From: Pseudozyma flocculosa PF-1 | Lineage: Eukaryota; Basidiomycota; Ustilaginomycetes; Ustilaginales; Ustilaginaceae | Assembly (NCBI RefSeq): GCF_000417875.1 | Contig: NW_006920870.1 | Span: 1,288,817-1,352,507 of the forward strand | Length of the DNA: 63,691 bases | Direction: 5' to 3' | Part shown: positions 9,979-20,003 of the stretch, one piece after another | Numbering within the stretch: position 1 is the stretch's first letter | Layout: every line of letters starts with the position of its first letter | Translations under genes and position numbers: made by a program | The notes under the pieces: model-generated | The model's input: the letters and a program-made list of their open reading frames with translations, nothing else | Databases searched by the model: none | What the model was told of the DNA's origin: nothing

Positions 9979-12215
9979 GGCTGTGTAGTCAACGGTCGGT
10001 GCCGGAGGCAAGGAGGAGGCCGGTGTAGGGTGCGGAAATGGAAAGGATGTGCTGGCTCGGCTTTCGTCAGGGAGGGCGTGTCGGGTCGGGGCGGTCGTGG
10101 CTGGTGGCGTTCGTGGTCGTCAAAAGGGGTGGGAGAGTGAGGAAGGGGATGGGGGCAAAAGACAGGAGGAACCAGCGGGTGGCGAGGACAGGCTGGTGGC
10201 TCTATAAGGAGAGGAGAAGGGCATGTGCTTTTCAAGTACGGTATCTATACATCATCGACGGCGGCACTCGGGTCGCTGTTGGCTGGATAAGCCAGCAGGT
10301 ACCGGTAACTAGAGATGCCTTGCTCTTCCTTGGAGCCGGGCGCCGATGCCGCATCAGTAGTGGCCACAGGCCTGGCCAGGGCGCTCGACGTTATCGCGAG
10401 GCTAGCGCTCTCGCCTACAGTACTCAAGACGCGACAGCCACGCGGGTCGATGGGCCTGAGCGGCACGAGTGCAGGGGGCAGGGTGCGATAGCGGTTGCGG
10501 CGGTGGTACGGTAGGCTGGAGTGGGGACGAGGCATGCACTTCCCCGCACTCGTCTGCTGCAAGCGACAGGCCATGCCCAGGCCAAGCAGGGACCGGCAGA
10601 TGTCAAGGAAGGTTGACCGGTCGGTGGTGACCTCGAGCCGGCTTCGATGCTGCCGTACCTACCGTACCGTGCTCCCTCTGGTGCGGGGGGCGAGATGTCG
10701 AGCAAGGCGAGTACTGTACGGTAGTGAGAGGGCTTGTGCGTTGATGGACGGCAAAACCACCCCAGGGACGGGGGATGCAAAGAGGCATGAGGGGCGAGAG
10801 GGCGAGGCAGACGAGCAGAGGCGAAGCGATCAAGCGACGAGGATGGCCCAGCTGGTGGAACGGTGAGCGCTGGATGTCAGTGGTCAAAGCCAGGCCAAGT
10901 CTACCTCGTGCGCCATGGTAGGGTACCCGAGGGGGCGCCGGCTCGGCTGGCGGACCAGCCAGCAAGGCGACGACGACGACGACGACACGTACGGCGTGGG
11001 GCAGGGTACGCTATCCTCGTGTCAGGCTAGGCTGCCTGCGCGGTAGGGTGGCTTTGCGGCCAGGCTTGCTTGCCGTGAACCGGTGGCAAGTGCGGAGGCG
11101 GGCCTTTGGGCGGCAACGGCGGCGCCAACGGCGGGGTTTCGCCTGCCACTCGGCGCCTTGAACGGTCAATTTCCCTCGCCCGGGCGCCGTTGAAATTGCC
11201 CGAGTGTCGACCAAGACAGGCTGGGTAGAGAGAGACCGGTCCGGGGCACGCCTCCTTTCTACCGCTCTGGCCTGGCAGCCTCGCGCCCTCTCTCTCCTCC
11301 TCTGTGGGTGACTACTGTTTCGACAGCCGGCCATCTGCGAGCTCCCTTCCTATCCCATGCCATCCTAGTTACCGCTAGGTAGCCTGCTGCATCGCTCGAC
11401 GTTTTCATGCCATCACGATACGGCGCACTCCGCCTTCTCACGACGCCTTTGCCGAACGTATGGCATGGCAGCGTGACAACCAGAACCGCCCAGCGGAAAC
11501 TGACCCGACCCGACCCCACCCCATCCTATCCCGCCCGCCCCTCCTCCTCCTTGCTTGAAGCATTCGTCGGACCTCGCCACCGCTCGTCGTCGCTTCCCAT
11601 CTTCTCCGAGCCTGACCCTCTGTCTCTCTTCCCATCGCTCCCCTTTGTACTGTACCTGCCCATCTCATCGACGTACACGCGAGGAGACCACATCTGCCTC
11701 ACTCCTCCACCGCACCTACGGGCACCACCGCCATACCCTTTCTGTCCGGAAAAGGCGGCCTGGTGGATGGTATCTACATAGGTGCAATTTGACGAGTCAT
11801 GTACATGTACAACAGCACCCATGGACATGACCAACAAAAGCCTCACAATCGTCCATTCATCGCGCCGTATTGACGGGCCAACCACCCCGGCTCGTTCCGC
11901 CACACACGTTGCCCGCAGATGACCGGCCTTCCAGCCCGCTTATCGACGGAAACACGAGGAGATTCCTCATATGGTCCGCTCCCGTTCGCCACGAGGCACG
12001 CCCTACAGTCCCTAACCCACGGCGCCGCGACGACGATTCCGTCTCCCTGCCTGCTCTGCAAATCTTAGGATGTCAAGCCTGCCCCACGGCTTGTCCGTCG
12101 AGAACCTCAATACGTCTCCAACGCGGCTTCCGCTCCACCTCCCAACTTCCGTCGACCCGCATTTCGACCTTGCTCGGGCCTGGCTCGACACGGTGTCGCT
12201 CCTGCAGCAGCATGG
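9979..12215. other. Intergenic region, no convincing gene
   Basis: It contains the upstream region of the MFS gene and the 3' flank of LRR-A. Features seen are GTAC-rich patches (about 10650-10720), a GAC run at 10970 and pyrimidine-rich sequence at 11500-11750. The ORFs overlap in many frames and show no domain. Confidence 0.45.
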
Positions 12216-14402
12216 CTAGTCCCAGCCATCTCTGTCTGCAAAAGGCCAGGGCCCGCGCGAGGCCTCGGCCATTTCCTTTGCATGACCTTCGAGGAGATCC
12301 GCCTCGGTCACGGGGCCCAGCGCCTCTCCGACAAACTTCGCCAGCGGGTCGGGCGAATCCGTGCACGTCGCTCGCCAGAAGGCCACCAGGTCCGGCCCAG
12401 CGCCCGGCAGGTCGTAGGAGCACGGATGCAGGTCGACCGTGGGCCAGTCGAGCGCCCTGCACCGATGCTTGAAGCAGTCGTCCCACGACCACCTGTGGCA
12501 GGGAAGCCGACACGGTGCGCCCCCCTCTTGCTGCGCTGGCGACCGGGACCGAGGTGCAGCTGCAGCCTGGGCCATCGCCGGTGCCGAGGGCGCGGACGCA
12601 TAGGGCGAGTGTTCGAGCACCTTGGTCCAGTCAAAGTCGGCCCTCCCATAGCCAATCGTCGACGGCTCCTGTGCGAAGCTGACGACCTCGAGAAACTGCC
12701 GCTCGCTCAGCACGCCCTCGGAGTCGAGATTGCGGACGACGAGAAGCTGCAGCTCCGGCGGCAAGCTCCAGAACCGCGCCAGGCTCGGCGTCCCGTGGCC
12801 GATTTCCGAGGCCGGACGCTGCCTGGCACGGCACCCGAGGACCCTGGCAGCCTTGACGACGTACAGCGCCGCCTTCCGGAAATCGGCCTTGTCGATAGAA
12901 GTCACCGTCTCCATAGCCAGCGTGATGGAATCGTAGTCGACCAGGTGGACGCCCGAATCGACGGCGAGGACATAGGCGAACTCCTCGCCCCACGCCGTCG
13001 GATCGCCCCCTGCTTCGGCGATGAACGTGAGGGCGGCTGCGTCGTCTCCATCGTCGCTGTGCTGCTCGGCCTCGCAGGAACGCGCATCGCTGACCGCCTC
13101 CGCCTGCGTGGCTGTAGATTCGGGATTGGGGAGCGCCACCCCAAGCCCCTTGCCGTACTGACGCCGCAAATAGCGAATGACGTGCCGCCTTCGGTCCGGT
13201 GATCCTTGCCTCAGGAAGCCTTGTAGCGTGCCTTTCGGCAGGTCGCGCTTGTTGATCTCGCCGCCCAGTCGCGGGACGCGGACATCCAGGTCGAGCACTG
13301 TTAGCCTGCGGTTCGGTCGTCTCTCGGTCCTGGCGACAAGCTGATCCCAGTCGCGCTCGCCCTCGACAGCGGCCAGCGTCTTGAGCTCCGAGAGACTGAG
13401 TTCTTCGCGCAGGGCCCACACGCTTCCGACCCAGGCAGCGATGATCAAGCGCAGCGCCTCTTGATCCAGGTCGTTTCGGCCAAATTCGAAGGAGCGGAGG
13501 CGCCGGCACTTGGAGTCAACGGAGATGAGGTCTGCAATGGCCCTTGCGGCGGCCAGCATCTCGTCGCCGAGCCGCCATGACTCCGACTTCCATGGCTTTC
13601 CGCGGCTTTGGACATCTCTGAGGATGAGGACCTCGAGGCAGCTCGCTTCGTGCTGAAGGGAGCTAAGCAGGCTGGCGAGGGAGCGAGGCTGGATGGGGTT
13701 GGTGCTGAGGTTGAGGCTGCGGATCCCCGAGTGAGCGACGGAGCGGCCAAAGGCACCGAAAGCGACCGGATCCGAGCCCAACTCATTGCCGACGAGGCTG
13801 AGAGTTTGCAGGGAGTGGGCCTGCTGGATGTAGAGGGAGAGTGGTGCTAGGCAATCGTCGTGCAGCTCATTTGCCTTGAGCGTGAGGCAGCGCAGCTGGC
13901 CAAAGTCGGGTTGCGGCCGGTGCGACTTGACCGAGATGGTGGCCAGGTGCTCGACCCTCCTCCATTGGTGCCTCTGTTGGTCCTGACTGGCATCGGCCGA
14001 GTCGATGAGCTGCACAGAGGGGCCCGATTGGTTCCAGGTGCCTGGGTACGACGCGATCAGAGAGAGGAGCGCGGCGGTCTTTTGGCTGCCGAGCTCGAGG
14101 AACGAGGCGTCAAGCTGCGCCACGGGCTCGTCCTGCCTGCGAAGTTCCTGGACAATCTGCTTGGTCGAAGGGACGTCTTCGCCAAAGTCGAGGCGGGAAT
14201 AAAGCATGGCAAGGTTGCGTACCGCGCTCAGATGGTCTGGCGCGGCCTGCAGAGGGTCGAGGTCGTCGTCGTCGTCTTCGTAGGGGTCCCAGTCCTCGTA
14301 GGGATCATTGCCGTATTCCATTCCGTCGAATCCGTCGTCCTGCTCATCGTCGTGTTCATCGTTGTAGCCGTCGTCGTAGTCGAGCTCGTCGTCGCTTTCC
14401 AT
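12216..14402 (-). CDS. LRR protein with F-box-like motif, paralogue A (LRR-A)
   Basis: One uninterrupted exon encodes 728 residues. The N-terminal 50 residues are mostly Asp/Glu/Tyr. Residues about 160-290 contain leucine-rich repeats (LRCLTLKANELHDDCL, LQTLSLVGNELG, IRSLNLSTNPIQ, CLEVLILRD). A middle block has SKCRRLRSFEFGRNDLDQ and ALREELSLSELKTLA. The C-terminal third has AGGDPTAWGEEF, VDSGVHLV, the F-box-like SLPPELQLLVVRNLD, LSERQFLEVVSFAQEPSTIGYG, and a Trp/Cys motif WSWDDCFKHRC...LDWP. Every block recurs in the same order in the protein at 38259-40370, so the two are paralogues. I do not recognise a named family; a role as a substrate receptor or scaffold is only a guess. The ATG at 14400-14402 is the first in the frame. 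It is divergent from elongin C. Confidence 0.85.
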   Translation of the reverse strand: MESDDELDYDDGYNDEHDDEQDDGFDGMEYGNDPYEDWDPYEDDDDDLDPLQAAPDHLSAVRNLAMLYSRLDFGEDVPSTKQIVQELRRQDEPVAQLDASFLELGSQKTAALLSLIASYPGTWNQSGPSVQLIDSADASQDQQRHQWRRVEHLATISVKSHRPQPDFGQLRCLTLKANELHDDCLAPLSLYIQQAHSLQTLSLVGNELGSDPVAFGAFGRSVAHSGIRSLNLSTNPIQPRSLASLLSSLQHEASCLEVLILRDVQSRGKPWKSESWRLGDEMLAAARAIADLISVDSKCRRLRSFEFGRNDLDQEALRLIIAAWVGSVWALREELSLSELKTLAAVEGERDWDQLVARTERRPNRRLTVLDLDVRVPRLGGEINKRDLPKGTLQGFLRQGSPDRRRHVIRYLRRQYGKGLGVALPNPESTATQAEAVSDARSCEAEQHSDDGDDAAALTFIAEAGGDPTAWGEEFAYVLAVDSGVHLVDYDSITLAMETVTSIDKADFRKAALYVVKAARVLGCRARQRPASEIGHGTPSLARFWSLPPELQLLVVRNLDSEGVLSERQFLEVVSFAQEPSTIGYGRADFDWTKVLEHSPYASAPSAPAMAQAAAAPRSRSPAQQEGGAPCRLPCHRWSWDDCFKHRCRALDWPTVDLHPCSYDLPGAGPDLVAFWRATCTDSPDPLAKFVGEALGPVTEADLLEGHAKEMAEASRGPWPFADRDGWD

Positions 14403-14931
14403 TTCCGTTGTCGCTCTTACGTATGACGGGTCGGGGTTGCGCCAAGCTCGGCGATCGGTCGAATGGGTGAAGAGCAGCCAAGAGTGAGAGGGGATTCAAG
14501 GGCTCAGAAGAGATTTACGAAGTGATGGACGAGGGTCAAGGGCGAGGATGGCGATGATGGTGGTCTTCTCGGAAGGTGGGAGAGGAGGGGGGCGGCGGTT
14601 CATCACCCTTTGTGAGGAGCTGCGCCTCCTCCACCTTGGCCGGGCCTGGCCATCCTCGCACGGCCCCTCCCTTTGAGTCGCCCGTTCGGAAGTCGGCCAA
14701 AGGCAACGAGGGCGGCCTGGCCACAAAGGTGGAGCGCCGTGCCCGTGTTGATCTGGGTTCCGACCCACCGCCACCCCTTCACCCACCCCCGCCATCCCGT
14801 TCAACCCATCAGCATCTCACCTCGTCGTCCTCGCAATCGGCAAGTAGCGACTCATACTCGCGCGAACTTGCTGGGAACTGGAACGCTCTTCCCAACTTCA
14901 GTAGCGAAAGGGCAAGAGCAGGCTAGCCACC
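14403..14931. promoter_or_regulatory. Bidirectional promoter of LRR-A and elongin C
   Basis: These 529 bases lie between the two start codons. A GGGCCTGGCC-type block is at about 14640-14660 and a CA/CT-rich leader precedes elongin C. No known box was identified. Confidence 0.5.
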
Positions 14932-15857
14932 ATGACTTCAGATCCCACAAAGGACCCGGAGTGGGTGACGCTCGTCAGCGAGGTGAGCACCGCCAGCGAC
15001 AGCCATGGCCAGCCCTGCGCACCATCCTCGCCTTCTGTCGCAATGCATCCGACCTTTTGAGCCACTCTGCCCTCCTACCGCTCTCCGTACGCCCTTTCCT
15101 GCGCCAAACAGGACGACTACCGCTTCGTGGTCGAGTACAAGTGTGCGATCGCCAGCGGAACCATCAAGACGATGCTTTCCATGGGTGAAGGCGGTGCGTA
15201 TCGTTTTTGGCAATACACAGCAAGCGTTCATGCTTCAAATTGCGCCTGTCACCACCTGTATGCTGACCACGTCACTCGTCCCGGGAACCTCTGGAGCCCG
15301 CAGGCGGATTCGCAGAGGCAGAGAGCCACACTGCCCGATTGCAGATCCGGTGAGCACCACCGAGCCGAGTCTGCTGTTCGAGGTGGACGATCATCGAGAC
15401 TGAAACCGCCCATCGCTCCTTTCTGCAACCTCCATGTCCTACTCACTGTGCTCCGCCGTCTCCTTTTTGCCCGCTCGCAAACCACATCCAGCGGCGAGGT
15501 GCTCGAAAAGATCGTCGAATACCTTCAGTGGAAGACAAAGTACAGCACCGTCGACAACGACCTCGACGTGCCCAACTTTCAGAACCGTATCCCGCCAGAG
15601 ATCGCCCTCGAGCTGTGAGTCCTGCCACACTCTAAAGCTCGGACGCGCGCGACTCCAAAGGCGCAGGCTGACCACCTCGACTGTCGTTGTCGTTTGATCC
15701 GTGCCTGCTCGCTCCAGATTGATGGCGGCCGACTTCTTGGATGGTGAGTCTGCAACGATAGCGAGGGCGAGGTCTTGGAAAGCGAGCGCGAGCGCACGGC
15801 TTGGACTGACCATCAAGCTCAACGTCGGTTGTGGCTGGCTTCCTCCTCGCAGTGTAA
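14932..15857 (+). CDS. ELC1: Elongin C (Skp1/BTB-fold adaptor)
   Basis: Six exons (14932-14982, 15112-15193, 15304-15349, 15492-15614, 15718-15743, 15853-15857) give 333 bases and 110 residues, close to the 112 of animal elongin C. Conserved blocks follow in order: WVTLVSEDDYRFVVEY, CAIASGTIKTML, GGFAEAESHTARLQI, EVLEKIVEYLQWKTKY, IPPEIALELLMAADFLD. The last exon is only five bases long: it completes a Val codon and supplies TAA, giving the end FLDV. Elongin C joins elongin A or other BC-box proteins to cullins in ubiquitin ligases. The start at 14932 has the context CCACCATGAC. All junction phases agree, and the family end shows that the tiny last exon is needed. Confidence 0.95.
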
Positions 15858-18213
15858 TGCTTCTGGCGACAAAAAATCGGACTCCCCGCCATATACCTTC
15901 TCCATCGCCTCGCATCTGTGTGGTCTGTGGTTGACTGCGTGTAAATCGCGCCGCTCCTAATCGGCCACTCTGCCTGCGCATCTGTTTGATCCGTGGTTGC
16001 TGCGTTACTGTCAGTAATGCGGCACCGAGGGGCACCGTAGGTGACTCTTCCTTTGGCGGTGCGGCGACTTCCGGGCTCTCAGACTCTGCCCGCGCCACTG
16101 GACAACGCTGGAAGAGCCTCGCTTCTGCCCTCGGGCCTCTGCTATGATGCTCGGGCCGGTCCAGGAGTGGCAAGACGATGCCGGTTGGGAAGCCGTCGGT
16201 CCAGGATAGATTTTATGGCGCAATTACACGACCGCAGCGTCCCTGGCAGCAGCAGCGGCAGCGGCAGCAGCGTCGTCACCGGTACCGGCTGTTGTCAAGG
16301 GTGCGACTGCGGTCATGCGTGGGCGTTCGAGTTTGTTCATGTCCGTTGCGCGCAGTCAACAAGCTAAGTTGGATGGACGCAGAAGGATGAAACAGTCGGC
16401 AAGGATGACAGGGCAGCTGGTCGCATACCTACCTACCTCCGTTCCGTCGGTGTTGAAAGAGATAGCGGCTGCGGTTGCGGTGATGAGCTCGGTGCATCTC
16501 GACAACGGTCGATGCGCTTCGATGCCCTGTGTAGGAGAAGGAGCAAGAGCAGGAGGAAAGGCAGGCGGATAGGCAGGCGGCGCTTCTCGTTCTCAGGAAA
16601 GAGGGAGACGTTCGTGACACCTCATCAAGCTGGCGAGTTCAGTTGTTAGGTGTCGACGAGGCGTCTGACAACGACTGATGTGTACCATCTGAACCGCAGA
16701 CTAGTATAGTACGGGCAAGCAGATCAAGGTGACAGGATCGCAACACCAACCACGACGACGACGACGACGACGACCACGGCCATGATCATCTCGGGCCGGT
16801 ACCAAACGCTGATCGACGCCAACGTTGTGGGAGTTCAAGGCCAGCAGAAGCTTAACTTGTCCTGCTGCTTGGCTGGACGATGGTCGTCACTGCCGTGTTC
16901 GCGTTTCTGCCGGGCCGTGATGGCCGTGCGCCGTTGCAAGGTCGAGGAGGTGTACGTCGATCCCAGCCATGCGACCCTGGAGGCCGGCAGAGGGAGCCGT
17001 GCGGAAGCCATGGCAGGATCGATGCCCTGCCTGCCTGCCTGCCAGCGTGCACCCAAAATATGCAAGGGGGTCCTTGCGCCCCCCCCATCTGTTCGGCCCA
17101 TTGTCGAGGATCGACGGGCGTTTGTTTCCGTATGCGTCCTCGTCTGGTTCAAGCAAGGTGTGGCACCTCGCGCCGCTCTTCGCGGCCTGGCCTGGCGGGA
17201 CGAGTTGCGGGCCGGCTGGCCATCGACGACTACGTCGCCCTGCCTCCCTGTGGATTCCTTCCTTCAGCTGCCTGCACTGAATGATGAGCCTCGTCGCCTC
17301 GAGTGTACACGACACACGATCGGACTGCATCTAGCCTGCCACTCAATGATGTACGAATGAAGAGATGTATACGGCGCACCGCTGCGGAACGGCAGGCAGG
17401 CGAGCGCAATCAGATGAATGGGCAGTTGGATTGGGATTGCCGGTGCCGGTCCGCAGCTGCTGGCAGGCGAGGGCAGGCAACGTGGCAAGCAAGCAAGCAA
17501 GCAGGGCCTGGACCAACCTCGCCTATGAGGAGAGAGGGTGCGCGCTGAAGTGTTGTGCAGCGTGGCATGGTCCAAGAGATCGAGGAGACAGAGAGGACGT
17601 AGTCAGGCAGCCGCTGCTGGTGTGTACGTACGACGGGCGGTCCCCACCTCGACGTTTTGGTGCCTGGTCCACGCACGCACCGGACTCGATGCGGTCCGAT
17701 GCATCTGCGCGAGTCTGACGGACATAGCCGACCGAGGAGCGACGTTCTTGGAGCTTTCTTTTGCCGTCGTGTCCGCGTGTCGTTGCTCGCTCTCCCGATG
17801 TCGCATCCCGGGCCGACGCGCGCGCGAACCAACCACCGAAGGCCCCTTCGGCTCTACCCTGTAGCTGATCCCTCTTCGCTCGTCGTCGTGGCGGCATCGT
17901 GGAAACAGGCGGCGCAGGCCGTGGAAGGGTCTGGTCGCCGATGTACCCTTACGGCCTCGACTCGATCTGGGCCGTCGCATGTAGGTCCGGCCCAGGTGCT
18001 GCCGCTTCATTTCCCGTGCTGCAGATGGGCGCAGCAAAGCAAACCCCAGCGCGCGCGCCCGCGGGGGCCGGACCAGACAGACGCCCTGCTGCGCAGAGGG
18101 AGGCGGGAGCTCGAGCACTGCCCCGTGCCTAGAGCTGCGGGAGAAAGCCGGCCAATGAAGGCAGAGCGACAGCCTTGGAAAACAGGCGGGGGGTAAGTGT
18201 AGCCCGGATTGCA

Positions 18214-18250
18214 GCGAGGGCGAGGGCGAGGGCGAGGGCGAGGGCGAGGG
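18214..18250. repeat. (GCGAGG)6 minisatellite
   Basis: Six perfect units of GCGAGG plus one base lie upstream of the methyltransferase gene. Confidence 0.95.
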
Positions 18251-19010
18251 ACAGGGCGGGTGCATCGACCGCCTCACCTCTTCTCTTGGACGCTGCGTCC
18301 TTGGCTCTTTGGATGTTCTCGACCCGCGCGCCCCCCCCCGCCATTTTGGCTCTCGGCGTGCTCATTCGCTCCGGCCAGATCCGCCCGTGTGAGCTCCCGT
18401 ACAGCACAGTTCCGCACCTGGCTTCGATCCCCCAGCAACTCCGCCCTGCCGCCTAGGCCTGATCTTCGAGCCCCGGCCGCGGCGTGCGTGCGTGCGTGCG
18501 TGCGCGTGTTTGCTGATCTCCATGGCCCATGAATCGTGACATCCGAGCAAGGCAGTTGGCAGGCAAGAAGTCAGGCAGGCGGGCAGGCAGGCCGTGCAGG
18601 CAAGCAAGCAAAGGCAACCAAGCAAAGGCAAGCGAGATGCAGCGCACTGAAGGAAAACAAAAAACAAGCAGGCGGAACAGAAGCCAGGCCAGCCTGTGGC
18701 CCAAAGAGGCTAGGAGGGCGAGGGGCGAGGGGCGAGGCGAATGCTTGGTTCCTCGCCGTCACGCCGGCTGCCCCTCTCGACAGCAGCCTGCCTCTGGCCC
18801 CGGCTACGCCTGGTGTCGCTGCTCTTCTGCTCCCTTGGCTCCCTCAACGCCAAGCTACGTGCGTCGTAGCGTGGCAGTCGGCCCTCTGCTGGCCTCGCAA
18901 CCGTCTCATTATTATTGTCTAGGCCTTCGGTCGACGGCCCCTTGGCAGCATCGTCCTCTGGTACCTACCTGTCTTGCCTCTGGCCTGCCTTGTCTCGACC
19001 TGCCTCAGCT

Positions 19011-19037
19011 TGCCTTGCCTTGCCTTGCCTTGCCTTG
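19011..19037. repeat. (TGCCT)n pentanucleotide repeat
   Basis: About five units of TGCCT in a larger CT-rich, GCCTGCC-rich patch (18960-19040). Confidence 0.9.
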
Positions 19038-19576
19038 CTTCCTCCACCACCGCCCATCTCAGTCGCTCCTCGAGCCGCTCCCTCCCATCATCCGACGCAG
19101 ACCTTCGCATTGGTTCCGCGCTGCCCTTCTGTCTCGCCCTGCTTCGCCCTCGCCTGCTTCGCTATCTAGTAGCACCTCGATACCCCCGTCACTGCCCCGA
19201 GGCCACACGTGCTTCCGCCGCAGCCTTGACGGTACCTGCCTTGCTGCGACGTTGGCACGTCGAGGCTCTAGAGTACCCTCGCGCCTCGTTGCACCGCCAC
19301 GCACGCTTCGGCGTTCGGCCCGTTCCGCTTCCGACGTCTCTCCGTCGCCCAGGGCTTGTGCCCCGGACCGCCACCCTGCCCCGCCTCGCTCAGTTCCCGG
19401 TGACCGGAGATAGTCCGGCACAGGCTCGTGTCAGCTGGCTGCCCTCGTCTTGTCTCCACCGCCGACTGAGCAGAGCCGGCCAGACGAGGCCTTGATTCCT
19501 TCGGTCGATCCTCTCAGACCGCCCTCTTAGCCGCCTCTACTCGACTCGACCACCGGCCTCGCCCGACCTCGCTGCT

Positions 19577-19728
19577 ATGCCGTCAAGCGCACTATGAGCG
19601 CCCAGCGAAGCTCTGTGGACACAAAGACGTTGCTCAGCTCCTCCTCCTCGTCGGCCACTTTGGCCAAAGACTCCAAGCTCGCTCACGGTTCATCTGCACG
19701 CCCATACAGCACTGCCAGCCTACCTTAA
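19577..19728 (+). promoter_or_regulatory. Two tandem upstream ORFs before the methyltransferase
   Basis: A six-codon ORF (19577-19597) ends in TGA that overlaps the ATG of a second ORF (19594-19728, 44 residues, Ser-rich). Both end before the main ATG at 20004. If the transcript starts upstream of 19577, they could limit or regulate translation of the methyltransferase. The second might instead be an unrecognised coding exon, although I found no good donor in it. No transcript evidence is available. Confidence 0.4.
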
Positions 19729-20003
19729 CCTTGTGAAACCCTCAACGCGACCGACGCCCTCTCCTCACGCCACTCGGCACTTGTCACTCCTGTCGACCTC
19801 GACCTCAACGCCACTACTGCTTCACATACCCGGCCGGCCCTGTCGCTGCCCTTCCGCCTTCGATCGACCCTGCTGGTTTCCATCGCCTGTTCGACCAAGT
19901 CTGTCGGCCTCTCCTCGTCCCCAAAAGGCGCCTGGCAGGTGCCATCTCGAACAAGCCCATTCTTGAGGCAGGGCTGCGTCTCGCCCTGCAGGACCGCTGC
20001 ACA

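Larger units (their letters stand above)
15858..20003. other. Long gene-poor region with low-complexity repeats and a leader with uORFs
   Basis: This 4.1 kb lies between elongin C and the methyltransferase. It contains many GGCA, GCAA and CTTGC short-period runs, a GCGAGG repeat (18214-18250), a GCGT repeat (about 18482-18504), a TGCCT repeat (19011-19037) and a GAC run at about 16755. None of its ORFs has a family signature. The last 1 kb is pyrimidine-rich and probably includes a long 5' leader with the uORFs at 19577-19728. Confidence 0.5.

Noticed and set aside
18529..19413. Open frame of 294 codons on the plus strand
   Set aside because: Its sequence is made of low-complexity repeats, other frames in the same place are also open, and it has no family motif.
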